Assembly: GCF_029624655.1 (NCBI RefSeq)
Contig: NZ_JARRSA010000012.1
Span: forward strand, 50,261-114,260
Reading direction: 5' to 3'
Origin: Roseicyclus salinarum
GTDB lineage: Bacteria > Pseudomonadota > Alphaproteobacteria > Rhodobacterales > Rhodobacteraceae
DNA: 64,000 bases
Shown here piece after piece: positions 20,883-32,058 of this stretch. The first letter of the stretch is position 1, and each line of letters opens with the position of its first letter. The position numbers and the translations under genes were made by a program. The notes below the pieces were generated by a model. The model did not search any database, had not been told where the DNA came from, and was given only the letters and a program-made list of their open reading frames with translations.

Positions 20883-22294
20883 CCCGCGCCCCCGATCGAA
20901 CCCTGGCGCAGATCCAGCGCCTCCGGCGTGCCGAGGTCCCAGTAGAGACCGGCCATGAGCCCCGCCGCATCGGGAAAGATCGCGGCGGGAAGATGCTCGT
21001 CCGGTGCGTGCTGCGAACAGCCCGGATAGGAATGCGGCACCCAGATCGTCGGAAGCGCCAGGATGTCGGTGAACACGTCGTTGGGAAGCGAGCCGCCGAG
21101 CGAGGGCAGGACCACCGGCTCGCGGCCGGCGGTCCGTTCCAGCGACGCGGCGGCGAAGCGCGCGGCGGGGTGCGCGGGCGGCGTCGCGGTGGCGGGGAAG
21201 GCCGCGCCGTCCTCCGTCACCTCGATATCGCCGAAGCCCTGCGAGGCGAGATGGTCGCGCAAATGGTCTCCGAGGCGGTCGGCCTCCAGGCCCGTGACAT
21301 GGCGCAGCTGCACCCATGCCGTCGCCTCGGGCGGGATGGCGTTCACGGGATGCGAGGGATCGCCGCAGGTGAAGGCGAGAACCTCGGCCGAGCACCAGGC
21401 GTGGACGCGCTCGGCAGGCGTGAGGCCGGGCGTGCCCCAGCCCGGATCGATCTCGCCAGCGGCAGGCGTCACCCCCTGGAGAAGGCGGCGCGCTTCGGGA
21501 TCTACGGCCGGCGGCGTCCAGCCGGGCACGCGGATCGCGCCGCGCGCGTCCGCGATCGCCGCCAGCGCGTGGGCCATCTCGAGACCCGGATTTCGCAGGA
21601 GCCCGCCGAAATTTCCCGAATGCCGACCGCCCTCGCGCCGCCTGAGATGCAGGCGGAAGGTCCGCCCCCCACGCGCGCCCAGAAACATCGTCGGCGTCTC
21701 GGCAGACAGGCGCGGCCCGTCCGAGGCCACAAGAAGGTCGGCGGCCAGGAGATCCCGCCGCTCGGCGCAGAGCGCACCGAGACCGGGCGAGCCGATCTCC
21801 TCGCCCATCTCGATCAGCCACACGGCGTTGAAGCCGAGCCGCCCGCGCGCGGCGAGCACGGCGCGCATCGCCGTGAGGTTGACGAGAAACTGGCCCTTGT
21901 TGTCGGCGATGCCGCGTCCGTAAAGACGCCCCTCGGCCGGCGCCTCGGTCAGCTGCCACGGCACGCGGCCCTCGCGCCAGCGCCCCTCCATCGCGGGCAC
22001 GGTGTCGCCATGCGCATAGCCCAGGACCGTGGGAAGGGCGGCGTCCTCGATCCGGCGTGCGATCAGGAAGGGACGGCCCTCGGCCTCGCATCGCCGCGTC
22101 TCGAAGCCGTCATGCGCAAGCTCCGCCGCGACATGGTCGAGGTAGTCGGACAGGACCTGCCGCGCGCCCGGCGCGGAGGCGTCGGTCGGAAAGGCGACGA
22201 GCCGCGAAAGGGCGTCGCGGAACGCGGGTGACGCGGCCATGTCGCGGGCGCGGGCAACGGTGGCAGGGCGGGCGGCGTGAGGATCTTCTGTCAT
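20879..22294 (-). CDS. M20/M25/M40-family metallopeptidase
   Basis: 471 residues. Zinc-ligand motifs of dinuclear M20 peptidases are visible: LGYAHGDTVPAMEGRW, GRGIADNKGQFLVNLTAM, the catalytic MGEEIGSPG and a final ligand in SHYPGCSQHAPDEH-like context (HSYPGCSQHAPDEHLP). The middle dimerisation domain includes GGRHSGNFGGL. It probably cleaves short peptides or acyl-amino acids in the cytosol. Start at ATG 22294 is favoured by family length, but no strong ribosome site supports it; ATG 22342 is an in-frame alternative. Confidence 0.87.
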   Translation of the reverse strand: MTEDPHAARPATVARARDMAASPAFRDALSRLVAFPTDASAPGARQVLSDYLDHVAAELAHDGFETRRCEAEGRPFLIARRIEDAALPTVLGYAHGDTVPAMEGRWREGRVPWQLTEAPAEGRLYGRGIADNKGQFLVNLTAMRAVLAARGRLGFNAVWLIEMGEEIGSPGLGALCAERRDLLAADLLVASDGPRLSAETPTMFLGARGGRTFRLHLRRREGGRHSGNFGGLLRNPGLEMAHALAAIADARGAIRVPGWTPPAVDPEARRLLQGVTPAAGEIDPGWGTPGLTPAERVHAWCSAEVLAFTCGDPSHPVNAIPPEATAWVQLRHVTGLEADRLGDHLRDHLASQGFGDIEVTEDGAAFPATATPPAHPAARFAAASLERTAGREPVVLPSLGGSLPNDVFTDILALPTIWVPHSYPGCSQHAPDEHLPAAIFPDAAGLMAGLYWDLGTPEALDLRQGSIGGAG

Positions 22295-22473
22295 GGCACA
22301 TGACTGGCGCGCTTCGCGGGTCTGCGCAAGCGGGAGGAGCATCCGTGAAGGGCCGGGGGCGGAGGCCTGATCCTGCGCGGGAGGCGTGCCAAGGGTCACG
22401 CACGGGGCGACCCGGGATATCCCCGCCCCGGGATGCCCCGGCGGCGGCTTCCGGTCGGGTCTTCAGGAAATTC

Positions 22474-22563
22474 TGGCGGAGAGACAGGGATTCGAACCCT
22501 GGGTGGACTTGCGCCCACAACGGTTTTCGAGACCGCCCCGTTCGACCACTCCGGCACCTCTCC
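22474..22563 (-). tRNA. tRNA-Ser(CGA)
   Basis: Read on the minus strand the gene starts GGAGAGG and ends TCTCTCC-G-CCA, giving a 7-bp acceptor stem (one G-T pair) with encoded CCA at 22474-22476. The T arm contains GGGTTCGAATCCC. The anticodon loop is CTCGAAA with anticodon CGA at 22527-22529, closed by GCGGT/ACCGT. A long variable arm, expected of serine tRNAs, lies between them. It reads UCG, a codon heavily used in this GC-rich genome. Confidence 0.97.
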
Positions 22564-22833
22564 GCGACAAGGTGGTCCTTGTGAGGGCGCGATGTAGCGA
22601 ATGGTTTTCGGGGGCGCAAGAGGAATGCCCGCAATCGTCGCGCGATCCTTCGAGGGTGCGGTCCCCCCGTGTCCCCCTTCGTCGCTCGTGCCCGCTCACC
22701 CGTGCCCGCGCGCGCCGCCCTGCCGGCTCACGATCCCGGCATTCGCCCGCCGATGGCCTTGCGCCGCGCTGGAAATGCGTCGCGGACTGTCCCATGTGTT
22801 CCCATGACGATATCGCGCAACCGCGGAGAGCCC

Positions 22834-23712
22834 ATGTCACGCAGTCTCATCCTTGCCACGTCCATTGCCGTCGCGCTGGCGGGCGCTGTTCCGGTCGCAT
22901 CCGGCGCGCAGACGATGCCGGGCGCAAGCCTTCCCCCCTTGTCGGAGCGGGCGCCGCATGTCGAGGAGATGCTGGAGGCGCTGCACCTCTATGAGGTCCT
23001 TGCAATCATGGCGAGCGAGGGCATCGAGGCGGCGCGGACGCTCGAGGCGGACATGTTCCCGGGCGAGGGCGGGGCGGCCTGGTCGGCCGAGGCCCATCGC
23101 ATCCACGGCGAGGACCGCATGACGGGCCTTTTCGAGGACGCGTTTCCGCTCGATGCCCTGAGCGAGGAGGAGGTGGCGCAGGTGACGGCCTTCTTCACCG
23201 CCGAGCCCGGCGCGCGCATCGCCGATGCCGAGGTCGAGGCGCGGCGCGCGTTCCTCGATCCGCGGGCGGAGGACATGGCGAACGCGGCCTTCCGAGCGGC
23301 CATCGCCGAGGGCGATCCGCGCATCGAGCTCTTGACCGGCTTCATCGAGGCGAACGACCTGGTGGAGCGCAACGTGGCCGGCGCGCTCAACTCCAACTTC
23401 GCCTTCTACCGCGGGCTTGCGGACGGCGGCGCTTTCGAGGTCGAGATCCCCGAGGACCTGATGCTTTCGGAGGTCTGGGCGCAGGAGCCGCAGCTGCGCC
23501 GGGACACGATCGAATGGCTCTATTCGTTCCAGCTGAGCGCCTATGACGACCTTTCGGACAGCGATCTGGAGGCCTATGTGGCGTTCTCCGGGACCGAGGC
23601 GGGGCAGGCGTTGAACGCTGCGCTCTTCGCCGCCTTCGACACGATGTTCGAACAGCTCAGCCACGAGCTGGGCGATGCCGCCGCAGGCTTCATCGCCGGC
23701 GAGGACGCCTGA
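22834..23712 (+). CDS. Secreted DUF2059-type protein
   Basis: 292 residues with a signal peptide (MSRSLILATSIAVALAGAVP, cleavage near SGA-QT). The mature protein is helical and acidic, with segments such as HVEEMLEALHLYEVLAIMAS and, near the C-terminus, DSDLEAYVAFSGTEAGQALN, which is the recurring 'L..Y..F..t..G' pattern of DUF2059. Periplasmic role unknown. ATG 22834 has GGAGAG upstream; a longer in-frame start would remove the signal peptide context. Confidence 0.82.
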   Translation: MSRSLILATSIAVALAGAVPVASGAQTMPGASLPPLSERAPHVEEMLEALHLYEVLAIMASEGIEAARTLEADMFPGEGGAAWSAEAHRIHGEDRMTGLFEDAFPLDALSEEEVAQVTAFFTAEPGARIADAEVEARRAFLDPRAEDMANAAFRAAIAEGDPRIELLTGFIEANDLVERNVAGALNSNFAFYRGLADGGAFEVEIPEDLMLSEVWAQEPQLRRDTIEWLYSFQLSAYDDLSDSDLEAYVAFSGTEAGQALNAALFAAFDTMFEQLSHELGDAAAGFIAGEDA

Positions 23713-23943
23713 GCCGAGCGGTCCGCCCGGACCGTCCCGCGCGCGGCCCGAGGGCCTTGACATGCGGGGTCGGGTGGGGCATCTGGCGGCTTCCGTCGTC
23801 GGGCGCCTCGCGCCGGGCACGGCAAACATGGATCAACGCCCCTTGCCGGGGCGCGCTGCTCGAGGCGGAGGTGCCGTGAAGGCCTCTCCACGAACGCCGG
23901 GACACCGGGGCCGCAGAGCGCGGGAAACTGAAGGGATACGCGC

Positions 23944-24630
23944 ATGTTCGCGGTCATGAAGACAGGCGGGAAACAGTACCGGGTGCAAGCCGGCGACCGT
24001 CTGCGCATCGAGAAGCTCGCCGCCGATGCGGGCGAGACGGTGCAGTTCAACGAAGTTCTGATGGTCGGCGGCGACGAAGCCGTCGTCGGCAGCCCGCTGG
24101 TCGCGGGCGCCGCCGTTCAGGCGCTGGTCGTCGACCAGGTCAAGGGCGAGAAGCTGATCCACTTCGTGAAGCGCCGCCGCAAGCACGGCTCGCAGCGCAA
24201 GAAGGGTCATCGCCAGCAACTGACGCTGGTCGAGATCACCGAGATCCTGTCGTCGGGTGGCGACGCCTCGGGCGTCAAGGCGGCGATCGGCGCGGGCTCG
24301 GCTCCAGCGACAACGACGTCGGCACCCGCTTCGGCTCCGGCAGCGAAGACCGGCAAGTCGACCGCGAAGGCCGCGGCTCCGGCCAAGGCCGAGACTGCGA
24401 AGCCCGCGAAGGCGAAGGCCGCCGCCGCGGACGGCGACGATCTCAAGAAGCTGTCGGGCGTGGGCCCGGCGCTCGAGAAGAAGCTGAACGAGGCCGGCGT
24501 CACGACCTTCGCCCAGATCGCGGCGTGGACCGAGGCGGACATCGCCGAGTTCGACGAGAAACTGAATTTCAAGGGCCGGATCGAGCGTGAAGGCTGGGTC
24601 GACCAGGCCAAAGAACTCGCCAAGGGCTGA
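23944..24630 (+). CDS. rplU: Ribosomal protein L21 with C-terminal helix-hairpin-helix extension
   Basis: 228 residues, roughly twice the usual L21. Residues 1-103 are a normal L21 ([38 protein letters not shown]). Residues 104-163 are an Ala/Lys/Thr-rich low-complexity linker. Residues 164-228 hold a helix-hairpin-helix unit ([20 protein letters not shown], then [19 protein letters not shown]) of the type found in COG3743-like proteins. It is co-transcribed with rpmA, 11 bases downstream. The extension occurs in other alphaproteobacterial L21 proteins; its function is unknown to me. Confidence 0.95.
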   Translation: MFAVMKTGGKQYRVQAGDRLRIEKLAADAGETVQFNEVLMVGGDEAVVGSPLVAGAAVQALVVDQVKGEKLIHFVKRRRKHGSQRKKGHRQQLTLVEITEILSSGGDASGVKAAIGAGSAPATTTSAPASAPAAKTGKSTAKAAAPAKAETAKPAKAKAAAADGDDLKKLSGVGPALEKKLNEAGVTTFAQIAAWTEADIAEFDEKLNFKGRIEREGWVDQAKELAKG

Positions 24631-24641
24631 GGAGAGACGAC

Positions 24642-24911
24642 ATGGCACATAAAAAAGCAGGTGGTAGCTCCCGCAACGGCCGCGACAGTGCTGGCCGGCG
24701 TCTGGGCGTGAAGAAGTTCGGCGGCGAAGCCGTGATCCCCGGCAACATCATCGTGCGCCAGCGCGGCACCAAGTGGTGGCCGGGCACGGGCGTCGACATG
24801 GGCAAGGATCACACGCTGTTCGCCGTGGAAGAGGGCCGCGTGTCCTTCTCCAAGGGCTTCAAGGGCCGCACATACATCTCGGTCCTGCCGCAGGCGGAAG
24901 CCGCCGAGTAG
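24642..24911 (+). CDS. rpmA: Ribosomal protein L27
   Basis: 89 residues, normal length. The N-terminus [20 protein letters not shown], the GVKKFGGE stretch and [20 protein letters not shown] are diagnostic. There is no Firmicutes-type N-terminal cleavage extension. L27 reaches the peptidyl transferase centre. GAGGAGA-like ribosome site precedes the ATG, and a strong terminator follows the stop codon. Confidence 0.98.
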   Translation: MAHKKAGGSSRNGRDSAGRRLGVKKFGGEAVIPGNIIVRQRGTKWWPGTGVDMGKDHTLFAVEEGRVSFSKGFKGRTYISVLPQAEAAE

Positions 24912-24937
24912 CGCCGAATCCGTACGGACGTTTTCCG

Positions 24938-24963
24938 AGGGGCCGGCGGATCCGCCGGCCCTT
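24938..24963 (+). terminator. Intrinsic terminator of rplU-rpmA
   Basis: A palindromic stem around GGGCCGGCGGA/TCCGCCGGCCC (24940-24961) is followed by TTTCGCATTTT. It begins 26 bases after the rpmA stop, separating the ribosomal operon from the GNAT-obgE genes. Confidence 0.8.
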
Positions 24964-25047
24964 TCGCATTTTCGACATCCTCTTGTGCGACGGGACGTGC
25001 GAGCCCAGCTCAAGCAGGGGCGGTTCGGCCGGAGGAGGGCCAGACCC

Positions 25048-25587
25048 ATGAAGCAGGAAGCCATCGTGGCCCAGCCCGTGATCGAGGCGCCGCGCATGTA
25101 CCTTAGGCCGCTTCGGCCTTCGGATGCGGGTCTCATGACCATGTATGCCTCGGACAGGCGCGTGGCGGAGATGACGACGACCATCCCCCACCCGCTGCCG
25201 CCCGGCACGGCCGAGGCCTTCATCGCGCAGGCCGCGCGGCAGGCCGGCGACGAGGCGGTCTGGGCGATGGACGCCACGGAGTTCGGGGGGTCCGAGCTGA
25301 TGGGGATCGTGTCGCTCAAGCGGATGGACCGCGGCCAGTCCGAGATCGGCTACTGGGTGGCGCCCGCACTCTGGAACACGGGCTTCGCCTCGGAGGCGGT
25401 GGGCGCGCTGGTGGCGGCCAACCCGCTGCAGAACACCACCATGTTCGGCAGCGTCTTCCAGGACAACGCGGGATCGGCACGGGTGCTGACCAATGCGGGG
25501 TTCGAGTATCTTGGCGACGCCGAGGCCTATTCGGTCGCGCGCGGGGCGAAGGTGCCGACATGGACTTACCTCAAGCGTCTGGGGTAG
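25048..25587 (+). CDS. GNAT-family N-acetyltransferase (RimJ/RimL-like)
   Basis: 179 residues. The N-terminal strand MYLRPLRPSDAGLM, the central EIGYWVAPALWNTGFASEAV (acetyl-CoA loop region) and the FGSVFQDNAGSARVLTNAGF motif before the last strand are typical of RimJ/RimL-type GNATs. Start at ATG 25048 follows GGAGGAGGG by 8 bases. The position between rpmA and obgE is recurrent in the group. Substrate unknown; ribosomal or other protein N-termini are a family-level guess. Confidence 0.87.
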   Translation: MKQEAIVAQPVIEAPRMYLRPLRPSDAGLMTMYASDRRVAEMTTTIPHPLPPGTAEAFIAQAARQAGDEAVWAMDATEFGGSELMGIVSLKRMDRGQSEIGYWVAPALWNTGFASEAVGALVAANPLQNTTMFGSVFQDNAGSARVLTNAGFEYLGDAEAYSVARGAKVPTWTYLKRLG

Positions 25588-25603
25588 GGGCGGGCGTCCG
25601 GCG

Positions 25604-27848
<2,245 letters not shown>

Positions 27849-27858
27849 GGAGGCGGGG

Positions 27859-28398
27859 ATGCTGGGACTGTTCTTCGACGTGCGGCCGAAGCCCGGGCAC
27901 ATGGTGCACTATTTCGAGCACGTGGACCGGCTGAAGCCGGTGCTGGCGGGGCACGGGGGGCTTCTGTATCTCGAGCGGTTCCGGCCGCTCGACGACGAAG
28001 GCGCGCTTCTGTCGCACCAGCATTGGGCGGACGAGGCGGCGCTTGCGGGCTGGCGGCGCGAGGCGACGCACAGGGCGAGCCAGTCGGCGGGGCGGCGTGT
28101 GCATTTCGAGGATTACCGCATCCGCGTGGGCGAGACCGTGGCCGATGCCGGGGCGCGGGGCGCGGGCCGCTTCGTGGTGGCCGCCGCGGGACCGGCGCCG
28201 ACCGGGGGCCGCGCCTACGAAAGCGTGACGCGGGCCGGGCGCTTCCTGTCGCTGACGGAGGCCGGGACGGGCGAGGGCGCCGGGGCCATTGCGGAGGCGG
28301 CGCGCCGGGACGGCGCGGACGCCGTGCACGTCTTCGCGATCGCACGGGACTACACGCTGGAAGACAGGGCCGAGGCCCCACGGGACGGAATGGCATGA
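27859..28398 (+). CDS. ABM-like small-domain protein between proB and proA
   Basis: 179 residues. The first half ([20 protein letters not shown], then [20 protein letters not shown] and [18 protein letters not shown]) looks like an antibiotic-biosynthesis-monooxygenase dimeric alpha/beta barrel. The C-terminal part ([18 protein letters not shown]) has no family I can name. ATG 27859 follows GAGGAGGCGGGG. It lies 10 bases after proB and runs up to the proA start region, so it is in the proline operon, though no step in proline synthesis needs it. Confidence 0.72.
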   Translation: MLGLFFDVRPKPGHMVHYFEHVDRLKPVLAGHGGLLYLERFRPLDDEGALLSHQHWADEAALAGWRREATHRASQSAGRRVHFEDYRIRVGETVADAGARGAGRFVVAAAGPAPTGGRAYESVTRAGRFLSLTEAGTGEGAGAIAEAARRDGADAVHVFAIARDYTLEDRAEAPRDGMA

Positions 28399-28427
28399 CC
28401 CGGTTGGAAATGGACGGAGACGAAGCC

Positions 28428-29693
28428 ATGGACGAGACGACGGACATCGCGGCGATGATGCAGGCGCTCGGCGCAGCGGCGAAGGCGGCCTCGGCGGAGC
28501 TTGCCTTCGCCACGCCCGAGGCCAAGCGGCATGCGCTGGAGGTTGCGGCCGACGCCGTGACCGCGCGCCGAGACGAGATCGTGGCGGCGAACGCCAGGGA
28601 CATGGCCTTCGGGCGCGACAAGGGGCTTTCGCCGGCGATGCTCGACCGGTTGATGCTTGACGGGGCGCGGATCGAGGCGATCGTGGCGGGGCTGCGGGCG
28701 GTGGCGGCGCAGGACGATCCCGTGGGTGCGGTCATGGCGGCCTGGGACATGCCCTCGGGGCTGCATATCGAGCGGGTGCGCACGCCCCTCGGGGTCATCG
28801 GCGTGATCTACGAGAGCCGTCCGAACGTCACCGCAGATGCGGGCGCGCTGTGCCTGAAGTCGGGCAACGCCGTGATCCTGCGCGGGGGGTCGGAAAGCTT
28901 CCACTCGTCGGGCGTTCTGGTCGATTGCCTGAAACAGGGTCTGCGGGCGGGCGGGCTGCCCGAAGCCGCGGTGCAGCTTGTGCCGACGCGCGACCGGGAG
29001 GCGGTGCGCGCGCTTCTGACGATGACGGAGCATGTCGACGTGATCGTGCCGCGCGGCGGCAAGGGCCTTGTCGGGCTCGTGCAGGCCGAGGCGCGGGTGC
29101 CGGTCTTCGCGCATCTCGAGGGGATCTGCCACGTCTACATCGACGCCGCCGCCGATCCGGAGGTGGCGCTGAAGGTCACCATGAACGCCAAGACCCGCCG
29201 CACCGGGATCTGCGGCGCGGCGGAGTGCCTCCTGATCCATCGCGAGGTCGCCGACACGATCGGGCAGGGCGTGGTGCGCGCGCTGCTGGACGCGGGCGTC
29301 GAGGTGCGCGGCGACGCGGAGCTGCAGAAGATCGCAGGCGTGGTTCCGGCCACCGCCGAGGACTGGGGCCGCGAATTCCTCGACATGATCATCGCCGCGC
29401 GGGTGGTGGACGATATCGACGGCGCGATCGCCCATATCAGGCGCTACGGTTCGGCGCATACCGAGAGCATCCTGACCGAGGACGACGCCGCCGCCGGGCG
29501 GTTCTTCGAGAGGCTCGATTCGGCGATCCTGATGCGCAACGCCTCGACCCAGTTCGCGGACGGCGCCGAATTCGGGATGGGCGCCGAGATCGGCATCGCG
29601 ACGGGCAAGCTTCATGCCCGCGGGCCCGTCGGGGCCGAACAGCTGACATCGTTCAAGTATCTCGTGACCGGGCGGGGGACGGTGCGGCCCTGA
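28428..29693 (+). CDS. proA: Gamma-glutamyl phosphate reductase
   Basis: 421 residues. The aldehyde-dehydrogenase-like fold shows the NADP-region [20 protein letters not shown], the [10 protein letters not shown] segment, and the catalytic cysteine in [13 protein letters not shown]. It reduces glutamyl-5-phosphate to the semialdehyde. ATG 28428 has GGAGA 7 bases upstream; in-frame ATGs at 28395 (ATGA overlap with the previous stop) and 28410 would only add a short N-terminus. Confidence 0.96.
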   Translation: MDETTDIAAMMQALGAAAKAASAELAFATPEAKRHALEVAADAVTARRDEIVAANARDMAFGRDKGLSPAMLDRLMLDGARIEAIVAGLRAVAAQDDPVGAVMAAWDMPSGLHIERVRTPLGVIGVIYESRPNVTADAGALCLKSGNAVILRGGSESFHSSGVLVDCLKQGLRAGGLPEAAVQLVPTRDREAVRALLTMTEHVDVIVPRGGKGLVGLVQAEARVPVFAHLEGICHVYIDAAADPEVALKVTMNAKTRRTGICGAAECLLIHREVADTIGQGVVRALLDAGVEVRGDAELQKIAGVVPATAEDWGREFLDMIIAARVVDDIDGAIAHIRRYGSAHTESILTEDDAAAGRFFERLDSAILMRNASTQFADGAEFGMGAEIGIATGKLHARGPVGAEQLTSFKYLVTGRGTVRP

Positions 29694-29702
29694 CCCGCGG
29701 AA

Positions 29703-29751
29703 GCGGGGGGCCAGCCCCCCGCGCCCCCCGGAGTTTATCGCAAGGATGAAG
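29703..29751 (+). repeat. Dispersed hairpin element, copy B
   Basis: Hairpin GCGGGGGG-CCAG-CCCCCCGC (29703-29722, same CCAG loop as copy A), then CCCCCCGGAG, TTTATC and GCAAGGATGAAG ending at 29751. The ATG at 29746 opens a 21-codon frame that stops at 29811, 14 bases before the next gene's start. It immediately follows the proA stop. Confidence 0.85.
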
Positions 29752-29825
29752 GATGCGGAGGAAGGATTTTCCTCCGTTCGCCGGGCTGTTAGAAGCGGCC
29801 GGTGCCCGTGATGGAGAACAGGAAG

Positions 29826-31016
29826 ATGACCGAGGACCGCCGCAACGACCGCCCCGAGACCCTCGTTCGGCGCAAGGCGCTCGCCGAAGGGGTGAGCCGG
29901 CCCGTGGTGACGCCGATCCAGCCTTCGGTGGTCTACGCCTCGCCATCGATCGACATGCTGCACGCGCAGTACGAGGGCCGCGAGCAGGGCTATACCTACG
30001 CCCGCGAAGGCCATCCGAACGCGACGCTTCTGGCGCAGAAGATCGACGCGATGGAGGGGGCCGAGGGCGGGCTCGTGACCGGGTCCGGCATGGCGGCGGT
30101 GACCGCGGCGCTGATGGGCGTGCTGGGGGCGGGGGACCACGTGATCGGGGGGAGCCAGCTTTACGGCCGCTCGCTGCGGCTGATGCACCAGGACCTCGCG
30201 CGGTTCGGCATCGCCACGAGCCTCGCCGATCCGACCGATGCCGAGGCGTTTCGCGCGGCGATCCGGCCCGAGACGAAGATGATCCTGGTCGAAGTCGTGT
30301 CGAACCCCACGCTGCGGGTCGCGGACATGGAGGGCATCGCGCGCGTGGCCCGTGAGGCGGGCGTGCTGCTGGCGGTGGACAATACCTTCACGACGCCGCG
30401 CGCATGGCGGCCCTTCGGGCATGGCGCGGACATCGTCATCCACTCGGTCACGAAGCTTCTTGCGGGACATTCCGACGTGACGCTGGGCTGGGTCGCGGCG
30501 AAGGATCCCGTCGTGGCGCGAAAGATCTATGACTTCTCGGTGACGGTCGGCTTCACGCCGTCGCCCTACGAATGCTGGCTGGCGGAGCGCGGGCTTTATA
30601 CCTTTCCGCTGCGCTACGACCGGGCCGAGGCCAATGCCGCCATGCTGGCCGACCATCTCGCGGCGCACCCCAAGGTCGCGCGCGTGCTCTATCCCGGGCG
30701 CCCGGACCACCCGGACGCGGCGCGGGTGAAGACGCTTCTGGGCGCGCGGACTGGAAACATGGTGAGCTTCGAGATCTCGGGCGACGCGGCAGCAGCGGAC
30801 CGGATGGTGCGCGCCGCGCCGCAACTGCCGTTCGCGCCGACGCTGGGCGACGTGGGCACCACGCTGAGCCATCCCGCGTCGTCCTCGCACCGCGCGCTCA
30901 CACCCGAGGGGCGCGCCGCACTCGGGATCTCGGACGGGTTCTTCCGGGTCTCGGTCGGGATCGAGGAGATCGACCTTCTGAAGGATGACTTCGATCAGGC
31001 GCTGGCGGCGGTGTGA
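29826..31016 (+). CDS. Cys/Met-metabolism PLP-dependent enzyme (MetB/MGL family)
   Basis: 396 residues of the trans-sulfuration fold-type I family. Visible are the substrate-loop tyrosine (GYTYAREGHPN), the PLP phosphate region (GLVTGSGMAAVTAALM), DNTFTTP with the PLP-pyridine Asp, and the Schiff-base lysine in IHSVTKLLAGHSDVTLG. The C-terminal SHPASSSHRALTPE is also typical. It may be a cystathionine gamma-synthase/lyase or methionine gamma-lyase; sequence alone does not decide. ATG 29826 has GGAG 9 bases upstream. Confidence 0.88.
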   Translation: MTEDRRNDRPETLVRRKALAEGVSRPVVTPIQPSVVYASPSIDMLHAQYEGREQGYTYAREGHPNATLLAQKIDAMEGAEGGLVTGSGMAAVTAALMGVLGAGDHVIGGSQLYGRSLRLMHQDLARFGIATSLADPTDAEAFRAAIRPETKMILVEVVSNPTLRVADMEGIARVAREAGVLLAVDNTFTTPRAWRPFGHGADIVIHSVTKLLAGHSDVTLGWVAAKDPVVARKIYDFSVTVGFTPSPYECWLAERGLYTFPLRYDRAEANAAMLADHLAAHPKVARVLYPGRPDHPDAARVKTLLGARTGNMVSFEISGDAAAADRMVRAAPQLPFAPTLGDVGTTLSHPASSSHRALTPEGRAALGISDGFFRVSVGIEEIDLLKDDFDQALAAV

Positions 31017-31031
31017 CTGGGCGGGACGCGC

Positions 31032-31439
31032 TCAGGGGCAGCGCGTCCAGATGACGACGGAGCCGTCGCGCACGATGCCGAGGCCGTCCGGCAACGGCAC
31101 GAGGATCGCCCGTCCGCCATCGTAGGTCGTCCCCTCGCCGGTGCAGGCGAGGTCGAAGGCCATCGCGTCCATGCCGGGCACCGGGAAGGGATTTTCGAGC
31201 GCGCAGGAATTCTCCACCCCGTGGAGCGTCTGGCCGATGACGCCGACGGCGCCGCCGTCCATGCCGAGGGTGCCGCAAGTCCATGCGCCCTGATCCTGCG
31301 GATGATAGAGCCCCTGCACACGGTCGAGGAGGCCTTGCGCGGCGGACGGACCGGCGGTCAGCATCGCGGCCGCGCAGGTTGCGGCGAAAGGGCCGCCCTT
31401 GCGGCACGCCTCAGAGCGAGTGAAGCGGCGAAGAGCCAT
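31032..31439 (-). CDS. Small secreted protein of unknown function
   Basis: 135 residues. The N-terminus is basic then hydrophobic (FAATCAAAMLTAGPSAAQG), consistent with a signal peptide cleaved at AAQ-G. The mature part has four to five cysteines (WTCGTLG, NSCAL, LACTG, WTRC) that could form disulfides, and a beta-rich pattern. No family recognised. It overlaps the upstream hypothetical gene by 29 bases and lacks a clear ribosome site, suggesting translational coupling. Confidence 0.6.
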   Translation of the reverse strand: MALRRFTRSEACRKGGPFAATCAAAMLTAGPSAAQGLLDRVQGLYHPQDQGAWTCGTLGMDGGAVGVIGQTLHGVENSCALENPFPVPGMDAMAFDLACTGEGTTYDGGRAILVPLPDGLGIVRDGSVVIWTRCP

Positions 31440-31833
31440 CGAGGATCACGACGTCGAAGTTGAGATCCGGCGATTGCGCCTCGACCTCGCGGCGGATGAG
31501 CCTGGCGGAGGGCAGGCGGTCGACCAGCGCGAGATACCGCCCCGTGAAGCCGCGCTGGCTGAGGTAGCGTGCGAGGTCGATGGCGTCGAAGACCGGTGTC
31601 AGGAGTGGGGACAGCACCAGCGAGGGCGCACGCTCGCCCGCGAAGCTGATGCGGTCGAGGTCGTCGAAATCGACGCGCGCGATATAGGAATGCGGCTCGA
31701 GCACGTTGCGCGGGAGCAGGTCGAGCGCATCGGAGTGCAGGGCGACGGCAAGCACCGTTCCGACCCGGGCATCTCCGGGCGGAAGGCCGTCACGGAGGCT
31801 CCCCGTGAGTTTCTTGTCGCGGCCGTCCATCAT
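31411..31833 (-). CDS. Hypothetical protein, possibly degenerate receiver-like
   Basis: 140 residues from tandem ATG codons at 31830/31833. The C-terminal 75 residues (SLVLSPLLTPVFDAIDLARY, then RYLALVDRLPSARLIRREVE and DLNFDVVILDG) have the beta/alpha alternation of a CheY-like receiver. A conserved phosphoacceptor Asp in the usual place is not apparent. This is inference from pattern only. The gene is divergent from the PhoR-like kinase, a position that would suit a signalling partner. Nearly the same strand end overlaps the small secreted protein gene. Confidence 0.6.
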   Translation of the reverse strand: MMDGRDKKLTGSLRDGLPPGDARVGTVLAVALHSDALDLLPRNVLEPHSYIARVDFDDLDRISFAGERAPSLVLSPLLTPVFDAIDLARYLSQRGFTGRYLALVDRLPSARLIRREVEAQSPDLNFDVVILDGSSPLHSL

Positions 31834-32058
31834 GATGAGGGCCCTGTGATTTCGGTGTGCGGTCGTCGGGCCGGCAATACGGTCTCGGTCCTTCGTGTCG
31901 CCGCCTGAATTAAGGCGAATAGCCAATAGTCTAACAAAAAGACGCCACTTCGCAATTGAAAGATTGTCCGTGCAATGATCGGCCCGGCGCGACTCGTTGT
32001 CAGGGCGCGGGATTTGCGTCAAGTGAAGGATACGTAAATTGCAGGGTGTTTCAGTGCC

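Noticed and set aside
22474..22563. tRNA-Ser as integration site of a mobile element
   Set aside because: No integrase, flanking repeat of the tRNA 3' end or foreign-looking genes next to it.
31983..32030. Pho-box-like pair TTGTCA and TTGCGTCA before the PhoR-like gene
   Set aside because: Spacing and sequence deviate from the CTGTCAT repeat and no pst genes follow.
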